A DNA stretch of 64,000 nt from NCBI RefSeq assembly GCF_044326205.1, contig NZ_JBIRCY010000036.1, positions 14,849-78,848 on the forward strand, in the 5' to 3' direction. Within the stretch, counting starts at the first letter, position 1. Each line of letters opens with the position of its first letter. Source of the DNA: Kumtagia sp044326205 (GTDB lineage: Bacteria > Pseudomonadota > Alphaproteobacteria > Rhizobiales > Rhizobiaceae). Below the pieces are notes generated by a model. The model saw only the letters and a program-made list of their open reading frames with translations. It made no database searches and was not told the DNA's origin. The position numbers and the translations under genes were made by a program. Below are positions 57,469 through 64,000 of the stretch, one piece after another.

Positions 57469-57926
57469 AAAGGGAACAGATGCAATAGTTGCAGGAAAAT
57501 AATCCTTGACGATGGCGGGAAGGCGAAGCCGCCTTCACATCGCTCACGCAACACATTGAAAAGGCTTGATTTTCCGAGAGGTGGCGACGCACCTCTGGGC
57601 GTTCCCTGCCTGGATGCAAGGCTGGTCGAAAACAATGTCATGCTTGTAAAGCCAAGCAGAAACAGAGAGTTGGTGGCAACCCATGTGGACTATTGCGTAA
57701 CAAGCATGACCAACGAGCAGGCAAGGCCGACAAAGCGGCGATTGGGGCGACCCGACGGTTCAAAACGGAAAGGCAGGAGCCGTTTTGCCTGGCCTGCCTA
57801 AATCGTAAGGGCGTTCCCCGGTCCTGCCCAGGCCGCATATGGGTCCCGTCCTCTCCGAACCGGCTTCGCCGCTTCGTCTCGGCATCACCCAGCCGCCCAT
57901 TGGCGAAGCCCGTTAACGGGCCTGGA
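57469..57926. other. Gene-poor gap with hairpins
   Basis: No ORF with family signatures. The first 250 bases are more AT-rich than the surroundings. CAAAACGG (57761-57768) / CCGTTTTG (57780-57787) is a perfect inverted repeat whose arms also occur upstream of lepA (2732-2752). GCCCGTTAACGGGC (57908-57921) is a perfect palindrome just past the aminotransferase stop and may act as its terminator stem, although no T-run follows. Confidence 0.5.
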
Positions 57927-59300
57927 TCAACCCAACTCCCGTTGAACATCGTCCAGCGCGCGGCCGAGCGCGGTGGCGATGAAGTCGACCTCGTCCTCGG
58001 TGGCGACATAGGGCGGGCAGATGGCGATGGAATCGGCGAGGTTGCGGATGATCAGGCCATGGTCGCGGGTGCGGCGCTCGACCCGCGCGCCGACCTTGAG
58101 TTCCGGCGCGAAGGAGGTGCGCTTCTGCTTGTCGGCCACCAGTTCGACAGCGCCGATGAAACCGCAGGTGCGCACGTCGCCGACCAGCGGATGCGGGGCC
58201 AGCTTCCGCAGGGCCGCGCCGAGGAGGCGGCCGAGCCGTGCCGACACCGCGGGCAGGTCCATCTCCTTGTAGATGCGCATGGCCTCCACCGAGATCGCCG
58301 CCGACACCGGGTGCCCGGAATAGGTAAAACCGTGGCTGAAGACGCCGTTGCGGTTGGCTTCGCCGGAGATCGCCTCGAACACCGCGCCGGAAACCACCAC
58401 GCCGCCGATCGGCGCATACCCCGACGACAGACCCTTGGCGATTGTCATCATGTCCGGCTCGATGCCGAAAGTCTGGCAGCCGAACCAGCTACCGGTGCGG
58501 CCGAAACCGCAGATGATCTCGTCGGAGAGGTAGAGGATGCCGTGCTTCTTCACCACCCCGTGGATGGCCGGGAAATAACCCTCGGGCGGCATGATGACGC
58601 CGCCGGCGCCCATCACCGGCTCGGCGATGAAGGCGGCAATCGTGTCGGGGCCTTCGACGACAATCAATTCGTCCAGTTCGCGCGCCAGACGCGCCACAAA
58701 CTCGGATTCGCTCTCGCCGGGCCGGCCGTCGCGATAAAAATGCGGGCGGCCGGTGTGGATGACGTTGCAGTCCGGCAGGTTGAAGGAATTGTGCATGGCC
58801 GGCAGGCCGCTGATGCGCGCCGCCATCACGGTCGAGCCGTGGAAGGCGCCCTGCCTGGCGATGATTTTTCGCCGTTGCGGCTCTGCCTTCGCCGACCAGA
58901 AATACCAAGCCATCTTGGCCATCGAGTCGACCGATTCCGAACCGCCGTCCGTGAAGAAGACACGCGCGTCACGCATCGGCGCGATCGAGGCGACCTGTGC
59001 CGAGAGCTCGGCGACATAGGGGTTCGAGCGGTTGTTGAAGGTGTGATAGGTCGGCAGCGTCTCAAGCGCGGCCGCGCCCGCCGCCGCGAGCCGTCGGTCG
59101 CTGAAGCCGAGGCTCGCCGACCACAGCGACGCAACCGCGTCGAAATATTTCTTTCCCTCGAGATCGTAGATGTAGGGGCCTTCGCCGCGCGTGATCACCA
59201 GCGGCCCCTCGGCCTCGAGCCGGACGGGATCGGTCTGCCCGTGGAAATGGAAGCGCTTGTCGATGGCTTCGAGGTCAGCCGGAGCGTTGGAAAGGGTCAT
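57927..59300 (-). CDS. Class III aminotransferase (omega-amino acid:pyruvate type)
   Basis: 457 residues. Seen: D-G-G-S-E-S-V-D-S-M-A-K-M-A (PLP phosphate cup), Y-L-S-D-E-I-I-C-G-F-G-R-T-G (PLP-binding Asp) and the Schiff-base lysine in T-I-A-K-G-L-S-S-G-Y-A-P. Resembles omega-amino acid or beta-alanine/taurine pyruvate aminotransferases. The start is ATG at 59300; a GTG at 59309 is possible. A 9-bp inverted repeat ends 25 bases upstream, so it probably belongs to the GntR regulon. Confidence 0.92.
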   Translation of the reverse strand: MTLSNAPADLEAIDKRFHFHGQTDPVRLEAEGPLVITRGEGPYIYDLEGKKYFDAVASLWSASLGFSDRRLAAAGAAALETLPTYHTFNNRSNPYVAELSAQVASIAPMRDARVFFTDGGSESVDSMAKMAWYFWSAKAEPQRRKIIARQGAFHGSTVMAARISGLPAMHNSFNLPDCNVIHTGRPHFYRDGRPGESESEFVARLARELDELIVVEGPDTIAAFIAEPVMGAGGVIMPPEGYFPAIHGVVKKHGILYLSDEIICGFGRTGSWFGCQTFGIEPDMMTIAKGLSSGYAPIGGVVVSGAVFEAISGEANRNGVFSHGFTYSGHPVSAAISVEAMRIYKEMDLPAVSARLGRLLGAALRKLAPHPLVGDVRTCGFIGAVELVADKQKRTSFAPELKVGARVERRTRDHGLIIRNLADSIAICPPYVATEDEVDFIATALGRALDDVQRELG

Positions 59301-59324
59301 GGGCGGCACCGGTTCGCGTTACAG

Positions 59325-59345
59325 TATGATATATCTTATATCATA
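59325..59345. promoter_or_regulatory. Perfect inverted repeat, GntR-type operator
   Basis: TATGATATA (59325-59333) and TATATCATA (59337-59345) with a 3-base spacer TCT, a perfect 9-bp inverted repeat in the promoter of the aminotransferase. The internal 16-mer at 59329-59344, ATATATCTTATATCAT, shares 14 of 16 bases with the site at 24460-24475. Confidence 0.7.
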
Positions 59346-59681
59346 TTTTTGGGCGAACTCAACTGAATGTGGCCTCAGTGCATTGGGCCAGATGATGATG
59401 TGGAGTGTGCGACGCTGGACACCGTGTGGGGCCGTTTAGCCCGGCCTAACCCGATAGCCCGAAACCGGCCGGGACGGACAATGTGGAAATTGTCGTCGAC
59501 AGCGTTGCGGAAGAATTTCCGGTTTTTGGACGGGACGGTCTGGAAGAAGAGCATGATTGCCTCGGCGAAGACGCGAAAACCGTCTCGGATCACGCCGCGA
59601 GCAGAATCTCACAAATGCGCGTCGCCAATGTCGGCCTTCGGGTCTCCGGAGGCGGGCAAAACCGGATTTCTGCCTCGTCCC
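59346..59681. other. Intergenic gap, no gene supported
   Basis: About 335 bases between the aminotransferase operator and the RNase gene. Short ORFs exist in several frames, but none shows a family motif, a convincing ribosome site or agreement with the codon use of neighbours. It may hold a decayed gene. Confidence 0.4.
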
Positions 59682-60299
59682 TCAGCTATGCGCGAAAATG
59701 TCCTCCTCGGCCCAGCCCATCAGGTCGAGGCGGGAGCGGGTGGGCAGGAAGCGGAAGCAGGCGTCGGCGACTTTCGTGCGGTCCTCCCGCGCCAGCCGGC
59801 CGGCCAGCACATCGCGCAGGCGATGGAGATACAGCACGTCGGAGGCGGCATATTCGAGCTGTTCGGGCGACAGCGTCTCGGCCGCCCAGTCGGAGGATTG
59901 CTGCGCCTTGGAAAGATTGACGCCGAGCAGTTCCGAGCAGATGTCCTTCAGCCCGTGGCGGTCGGTGTAGGTGCGGGTCAGGCGCGACGCGATCTTCGTG
60001 CAGAACACCGGCTCCGGCATGGCGCCGAAGGCGTTGTAGAGCACGGCCAGGTCGAAGCGCGCGTAGTGGAAGAGTTTCGTGATGTTCCTGTTGCGCAGGA
60101 TCGAGACGAGGTTCGGCGCCTTCTTCTGGCCGAGCGCAATCTGGATGACGTCGGCCGTGCCATCGCCCGGCGAGATCTGCACGACGCAGAGCCGGTCGCG
60201 ATGCGGGTTGAGCCCCAGCGTCTCGGTGTCGATGGCGACGGCGTCGACATTGTAGTTGTCGAGGTTGGGCAGGTCGTTTTTGTGGAAACGGATGGTCAT
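59682..60299 (-). CDS. nrnC: RNase D-family 3'-5' exoribonuclease (NrnC-like)
   Basis: 205 residues of the DEDDy exonuclease superfamily: D-T-E (in A-I-D-T-E-T-L-G-L), H-Y-A-R-F-D, and Y-A-A-S-D-V-L-Y-L-H with the catalytic Tyr and Asp. There is no HRDC domain, so it matches the short NrnC type that alphaproteobacteria use to clear diribonucleotides in place of Orn, rather than true RNase D. The family start is the ATG at 60299; the ATG at 60314 overlaps the dipeptidase stop (ATGA) and would add five residues. Confidence 0.88.
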   Translation of the reverse strand: MTIRFHKNDLPNLDNYNVDAVAIDTETLGLNPHRDRLCVVQISPGDGTADVIQIALGQKKAPNLVSILRNRNITKLFHYARFDLAVLYNAFGAMPEPVFCTKIASRLTRTYTDRHGLKDICSELLGVNLSKAQQSSDWAAETLSPEQLEYAASDVLYLHRLRDVLAGRLAREDRTKVADACFRFLPTRSRLDLMGWAEEDIFAHS

Positions 60300-60310
60300 G
60301 GCCGGGCTTT

Positions 60311-61699
60311 TCATCGCTGTGACAGGGCTTCGAGGATGCGCGCCCAGGAGCGCTGGCCCTTGTGGAAGGAAGCCAACTCATATTTCTCGTTGGGCGAGTG
60401 GATGCGGTCGTCCGACAGGCCGAAGCCGACCAGCAGCGATCCCATGCCAAGATAGGTCTGGAAGTCGCCGACCACGGGAATAGAGCCGCCGGCGGCGATC
60501 ATCACGGCCGGCTTGTTCCATTCGTCGGTGAGCGCCGTCTGTGCCTTGATCAGGAAAGGCGAGTCGTAGGAGAGCTGGATCGCCGGCGAGCCGCCATGCG
60601 GGTGGAATTCGACCGAGCAGTCGGCGGGGATTCTGGCGCGCACGAAGGTGCGGAAGGCCTCGCGAATCCTTTCCGGATCCTGTTTGTGGACCAGCCGGAA
60701 CGACACCTTTGCAAAAGCCTCGGCGGCGATGACGGTCTTGAAACCCTTGCCGGTATAGCCGCCGGAAATGCCGTTGAACTCGGCGGTCGGGCGCGCCCAG
60801 ACCAGTTCCAGCACCGAACGGCCCTTCTCGCCCGCCGGGACGGACAGGCCGATGGGGCCAAGAAAAGTCTCGGCCGTCTCGCCCAGACCTTCCCAGGCTT
60901 TCAGAATCTGGCTCGGGGTCTCCTCGACGCCGTCGTAAAAACCGGGAATGGTGATGCGGCCGGTGTCGTCATGAATATCCGCCAGAATCCTAGCCAGGAT
61001 ACGCACCGGATTGGCCGCCGCGCCGCCGAACTCGCCGGAATGCAGGTCGCGGTTGGCGGCCTTGACCACGACTTCCTCGCCGACGAGTCCACGCAGGCCG
61101 ACGGTGATGGCAGGCGTCGCCTGGTCCCACATGCCGGTGTCACAGACCAGCGCGAAATCAGCCTTCAGCTCCTCGGCATTGGCCTCCAGAAACGGTTTCA
61201 GCGACGGCGAGCCGGATTCCTCCTCGCCCTCGAACAGGATGGTGATGCGGCAGGGCAGCGCGCCATGCACCGCCTTCCAGGCGCGGCAGGTCTCGACAAA
61301 AGTCATCAACTGGCCCTTGTCGTCGGCCGAGCCGCGCCCAGTGATGACTTTGCGGCCCGGCTCGATCTCCTTGAGCTTCGGATCGAAGGGATCGTCGTGC
61401 CAAAGATTCAGCGGATCGACCGGCTGCACGTCGTAGTGGCCGTAGAACAGTATGTGCGGCGAGCCTGCCGGACCGTCGTGATGGGCGACGACCATCGAGT
61501 GGCCGGGCGTGTCGCGCACGCTGGCGTCGAAGCCGATGGTCTTCAGATCGGCGACCAGCCATTCGGCGGCACTGCGGCAGTCGGCCTTGAAGGCTGGATC
61601 GGTGGAAATCGATTTCAGGCGGAGCAGCGAGAACAGCCGGTCGAGGCTCTGGTCGAGATCGGCGTCGAGGCGGGAGAGGACGGGGGAAACAACGGACAT
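60311..61699 (-). CDS. M20 family dipeptidase
   Basis: 462 residues. Zinc ligands visible: F-Y-G-H-Y-D-V-Q-P-V (His/Asp-linked), G-R-G-S-A-D-D-K-G-Q (bridging Asp), E-G-E-E-E-S-G-S (catalytic Glu and ligand), C-D-T-G (Asp), and the final His in R-I-H-S-P-N-E. A dimerisation lid domain lies between. Cytosolic (carnosinase-like) dipeptidase. The ATG at 61699 is the family start; the longer frame upstream is not supported. The nrnC start overlaps its stop. Confidence 0.92.
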   Translation of the reverse strand: MSVVSPVLSRLDADLDQSLDRLFSLLRLKSISTDPAFKADCRSAAEWLVADLKTIGFDASVRDTPGHSMVVAHHDGPAGSPHILFYGHYDVQPVDPLNLWHDDPFDPKLKEIEPGRKVITGRGSADDKGQLMTFVETCRAWKAVHGALPCRITILFEGEEESGSPSLKPFLEANAEELKADFALVCDTGMWDQATPAITVGLRGLVGEEVVVKAANRDLHSGEFGGAAANPVRILARILADIHDDTGRITIPGFYDGVEETPSQILKAWEGLGETAETFLGPIGLSVPAGEKGRSVLELVWARPTAEFNGISGGYTGKGFKTVIAAEAFAKVSFRLVHKQDPERIREAFRTFVRARIPADCSVEFHPHGGSPAIQLSYDSPFLIKAQTALTDEWNKPAVMIAAGGSIPVVGDFQTYLGMGSLLVGFGLSDDRIHSPNEKYELASFHKGQRSWARILEALSQR

Positions 61700-61819
61700 G
61701 CGGCAAACCTTCTGGAATTTGCCGGGCACCCTAATGATCATGGGCGAGAACGAAAAGCCCAACGGCGTTGTGCCAGCCGACAAAGAGCGTCAGGAATGAA
61801 GGTCTGGAAGCGTCCAGAC

Positions 61820-61960
61820 AAAAAAGTGCCGCCGTGGTGGAGGGGGAACCACGGCGGCCTTTGTAAAACATGCGGCGGCCCGGAGAGGGGGGAGGGGTCG
61901 CCGCACGGTCCGGATTAGGCGGGGGACGGGCCTTTGTCCGGACCCGGCATAAACTGCCGA
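61820..61960 (-). ncRNA. Candidate three-hairpin trans-acting sRNA (alpha-r14/'cuckoo'-like)
   Basis: Three perfect stems follow each other on the minus strand: 61937-61944/61907-61914 (GGTCCGGA), 61899-61905/61871-61877 (TGCGGCG) and 61848-61858/61828-61838 (GCCGCCGTGGT), the last directly followed by TTTTTT (61825-61820), a textbook Rho-independent terminator. Each loop carries a C/U-rich run (GTCCCCCGCC, CCCCTCCCCCCTCTCC, TCCCCCTCC) able to pair with Shine-Dalgarno sequences. This is the plan of the alpha-r14 (cuckoo) sRNAs of Alphaproteobacteria, as I know that family; sequence identity to them was not tested. The 5' end is estimated. Confidence 0.55.
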
Positions 61961-62051
61961 TGACCCGTATTTGGAAGCCACAAGGTGGCGTTTCAAGGGC
62001 ACGAAGATTACAAGTGTGTAACAAAGCCGTGAGCGGGCCTGTACCAGCAGC

Positions 62052-62780
62052 CTATGTCAGGAACCTGCTGCCTCGGGTTTTGGGCAGCAGCGCCTTTGCT
62101 ATCCGGAATCGCAAAGACAACAGCCGAAAAGCATCATCCAGCACGGGATCCGACCAGTCGCCCGCCGCGACGCGGCGCAGAGCCGAGAGACCGGTGCGAG
62201 AACGCGCCGCCCATATCGTTCCCGACAGGAGAGCCTCGACCTCGGAAATGCGCTCCGACAAGATCTCGACTTTCACCAGCAGGCCCGAAGGAAGTTCGTG
62301 ACAAAAATAATCCATCTCCGAAAGCATGGACTCGATCAACAAGGCACGCGCCCTGACGTCTCCCGGATCGACCTGAAGGGCCTCCTGGAGCAATGCTTTT
62401 GCCGATGGCTCATACAGCCGATAGGCGCCTTCCGGTCTTGAGAAGAGACCATGAAGCTGGGCAGACCATCGCGCATATCCGGCACGCTTTTCCAGCCGGC
62501 CTGATTCAAGGACTGGCCGGAAGACCGAGCGAAAGAGCGGCAGCCGCATCCATTCGCCATTGCCCACCGCCAGCGGCGACATCGCATCCCCGTCCAGAAA
62601 AGCCATGCACCAACTCTCGACGAACTGCCTCCTCGCCTCGGGCGAGACCGCGATGAGTTCGGCGCTGAGGGCATCCAGGGTGGACAGTTTTTCAGCCCTG
62701 CTGCCCGACTTTTCGGCTCCGACGTAGAGAGCCCATGCGCGTTCGCAGCGGTCGTTTGGAAATTGCAGCTTAGCGGTCAT
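62052..62780 (-). CDS. Hypothetical protein, helix-rich
   Basis: 242 residues from the ATG at 62780 (an in-frame ATG at 62822 is also open). No family recognised. It has no signal peptide or membrane segment and is rich in amphipathic helices: W-A-L-Y-V-G-A-E-K near the start, Y-R-L-Y-E-P-S-A-K-A-L-L-Q-E-A-L-Q-V-D-P-G-D mid-protein (TPR-like), and a basic tail (L-L-P-K-T-R-G-S-R). Transcribed toward the candidate sRNA; divergent from polA. Confidence 0.65.
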   Translation of the reverse strand: MTAKLQFPNDRCERAWALYVGAEKSGSRAEKLSTLDALSAELIAVSPEARRQFVESWCMAFLDGDAMSPLAVGNGEWMRLPLFRSVFRPVLESGRLEKRAGYARWSAQLHGLFSRPEGAYRLYEPSAKALLQEALQVDPGDVRARALLIESMLSEMDYFCHELPSGLLVKVEILSERISEVEALLSGTIWAARSRTGLSALRRVAAGDWSDPVLDDAFRLLSLRFRIAKALLPKTRGSRFLT

Positions 62781-62934
62781 GGGGCAGAGGTGGGCACCAA
62801 AGCTTTCACTCCTGGGAATCAATCACACAAAATGCAGGTTCGGCTAGGTTGGGCATAGTAGTCGCTGTCAGGAGATGACGGCACCGGCGGCTTGGGCATG
62901 GACCGGGAGGCCGCGCCGCGCTATCCCTTCGGCC

Positions 62935-64000
62935 ATGAAAAAAGGCGATCACCTCTTCCTCGTCGACGGCTCTGGCTACATTTTTCGCGCCTATCACGCG
63001 CTGCCGCCGCTGACCCGCAAATCCGACGGGCTGCCGGTCGGCGCGGTGTCGGGTTTCTGCAACATGCTGTGGAAGCTGATGCAGGATGCGCGCAACACCG
63101 ACGTCGGGGTGACGCCGACGCATTTCGCGGTGATCTTCGACTATTCGTCGAAAACGTTCCGCAACGAACTCTACCCCGAATACAAGGCCAACCGCTCGGC
63201 GCCGCCGGAAGATTTGATTCCGCAATTCGGGCTGATCCGCCAGGCGACGCGCGCCTTCGACCTGCCCTGCATCGAGATGGAAGGTTTCGAGGCCGACGAT
63301 CTGATCGCGACCTATGCGCGGCTGGCCTGCGAGGCCGGCGGCGACACCACCATCGTGTCCTCTGACAAGGATCTGATGCAGCTCGTCGGCGAAACGGTCT
63401 CCATGTACGACCCGATGAAGGACAAGGAGATCAAAATCCCCGAGGTCATCGAGAAGTGGGGCGTGCCGCCGGAAAAGATGATCGATTTGCAGGCGCTGAC
63501 CGGCGACTCGGTCGACAACGTCCCCGGCGTGCCGGGCATCGGGCCGAAGACGGCGGCGCAGCTTCTCGAACAGTTCGGCGACCTCGACGCGCTTTTGGCG
63601 CGGGCCGGCGAGATCAAGCAGGACAAGCGCCGCCAGTCGATCATCGACAATGCCGACAAGGCGCGCATCTCGCGCGACCTGGTGCGGCTGAAGAACGACG
63701 TGCCGGTGAAGCAGGGAGAAGGACTCGAGGATTTTATCCTGCAGCCGCCGAACGGGCCGAAGCTGATCTCGTTCCTCAAGGCCATGGAGTTTTCTAGCCT
63801 GACGCGGCGCGTGGCGGAAGCGAGCGGCACGGATGCTTCCCTGATCGAAGCGGGCGCGGTGACCATCGAGACGAAGGATGTGCATGGGCCGGATATGGGA
63901 GCTGGGGAAACACCCCCCTCTGCCCTGCCGGGCATCTCCCCTTCAAGGGGGGAGATTGGCCAGTCGCCGACCTCGAAGCTGCCGATCTCCCCCCTTGAGG
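62935..64000 (+). CDS. polA: DNA polymerase I, N-terminal part (cut by window end)
   Basis: First 355 codons. 5'-3' exonuclease domain: F-L-V-D-G-S-G-Y-I-F-R-A-Y-H-A-L (residues 8-23), F-D-Y-S-S-K-T-F-R, E-G-F-E-A-D-D-L-I-A-T, S-S-D-K-D-L-M-Q-L and G-D-S-V-D-N-V-P-G-V-P-G-I-G-P-K-T-A (H3TH DNA-binding loop). The frame then enters a low-complexity linker that is made of a RIME-like palindrome (from 63913). The 3'-5' exonuclease and polymerase domains lie beyond the window. Confidence 0.95.
   Translation, partial: MKKGDHLFLVDGSGYIFRAYHALPPLTRKSDGLPVGAVSGFCNMLWKLMQDARNTDVGVTPTHFAVIFDYSSKTFRNELYPEYKANRSAPPEDLIPQFGLIRQATRAFDLPCIEMEGFEADDLIATYARLACEAGGDTTIVSSDKDLMQLVGETVSMYDPMKDKEIKIPEVIEKWGVPPEKMIDLQALTGDSVDNVPGVPGIGPKTAAQLLEQFGDLDALLARAGEIKQDKRRQSIIDNADKARISRDLVRLKNDVPVKQGEGLEDFILQPPNGPKLISFLKAMEFSSLTRRVAEASGTDASLIEAGAVTIETKDVHGPDMGAGETPPSALPGISPSRGEIGQSPTSKLPISPLE
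63913..64000. repeat. RIME-like palindrome inside polA
   Basis: 63913-63961 matches the arm at 40521-40569 in 45 of 49 bases. After a 19-base spacer (63962-63980) an inverse arm begins (GCCGATCTCCCCCCTTGAGG) and is cut by the window end. It starts exactly on a polA codon and encodes P-P-S-A-L-P-G-I-S-P-S-R-G-E-I-G in frame, in the linker after the 5'-3' exonuclease domain. Confidence 0.8.

Noticed and set aside
57693..59366. 557-codon plus frame opposite the aminotransferase
   Set aside because: Shadow of an intact class III aminotransferase; Asp/His/Arg-rich with no motif.
61801..61819. Short hairpin GTCTGGA/TCCAGAC as a separate terminator
   Set aside because: It lies past the T-run of the stronger hairpin on the minus strand and has no T-run on the plus strand.
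62806..63885. 359-codon minus frame opposite polA
   Set aside because: polA on the plus strand has all 5'-3' exonuclease motifs.

Overview
The window is GC-rich (about 63-65% by eye). Its gene families and context (LepA, NrnC-type RNase, many ABC uptake operons, FCD-type GntR regulators, RIME-like palindromes, a three-hairpin alphaproteobacterial-type sRNA) point to an alphaproteobacterium of the Rhizobiales, most like Mesorhizobium or a close relative. It looks chromosomal: housekeeping genes lie at both ends (lepA at left; M20 dipeptidase, nrnC and polA at right), with a long accessory catabolic block between them.

Left part (1-16.3 kb). An AT-rich possible nuclease-fold gene cut by the window edge is followed by lepA, a DUF1127 protein, a secreted protein and a DUF4242 protein divergent from a BTAD/TPR regulator. 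Next come an intact groEL beside a decayed groES, a secreted DUF922 protease and a small ArsR - SRPBCC (frameshifted) - DHFR-like operon with a clear inverted-repeat operator. A 1.2 kb-codon RTX surface or secreted protein and a hybrid histidine kinase close this part.

Catabolic block (16.4-45.9 kb). Three units can be read. (1) A minus-strand operon of a peptide-type ABC transporter (SBP, two permeases, two ATPases), a gluconolactonase-like and an N,N-dimethylformamidase-like gene (24.4 to 16.4 kb). It is divergent from a split transketolase plus GntR operon. (2) A minus-strand operon of a DUF1537 acid-sugar kinase, a class II aldolase, an AroE-like dehydrogenase, a second GntR and a GSA-aminomutase-like class III aminotransferase (32.0 to 27.1 kb), divergent from another aminotransferase of the same type. 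(3) A long minus-strand operon from an XRE-cupin regulator through a second peptide-type ABC transporter, a GAF protein, HyuA and HyuB, a frameshifted Asp/Glu-racemase-type gene and an M24 peptidase (45.8 to 33.4 kb). A shared 16-bp palindrome-like motif stands in front of units 1 and 2 and in front of an aminotransferase at 59.3 kb, which suggests a common GntR regulon. The XRE gene has its own repeated TTTTAGTAT site.

Right part (46-64 kb). A rhamnose/AI-2-type sugar ABC operon with the ATPase first and four-base overlaps is followed downstream by a mutarotase-fold gene. It is divergent from a GMC oxidoreductase and an SDR; a convergent Gfo/Idh/MocA gene follows. Then come an orphan LuxR-type response regulator, an unrecognised basic proline-rich protein whose fragment also lies at 16.3 kb, the third class III aminotransferase, NrnC-like RNase, M20 dipeptidase, a candidate three-hairpin sRNA and the 5' part of polA. 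A 49-bp palindrome arm found between two ABC genes also sits in frame inside polA.

No tRNA, rRNA, insertion sequence or CRISPR array was seen. Functions come from motif and family recognition by reading; no database search was run.
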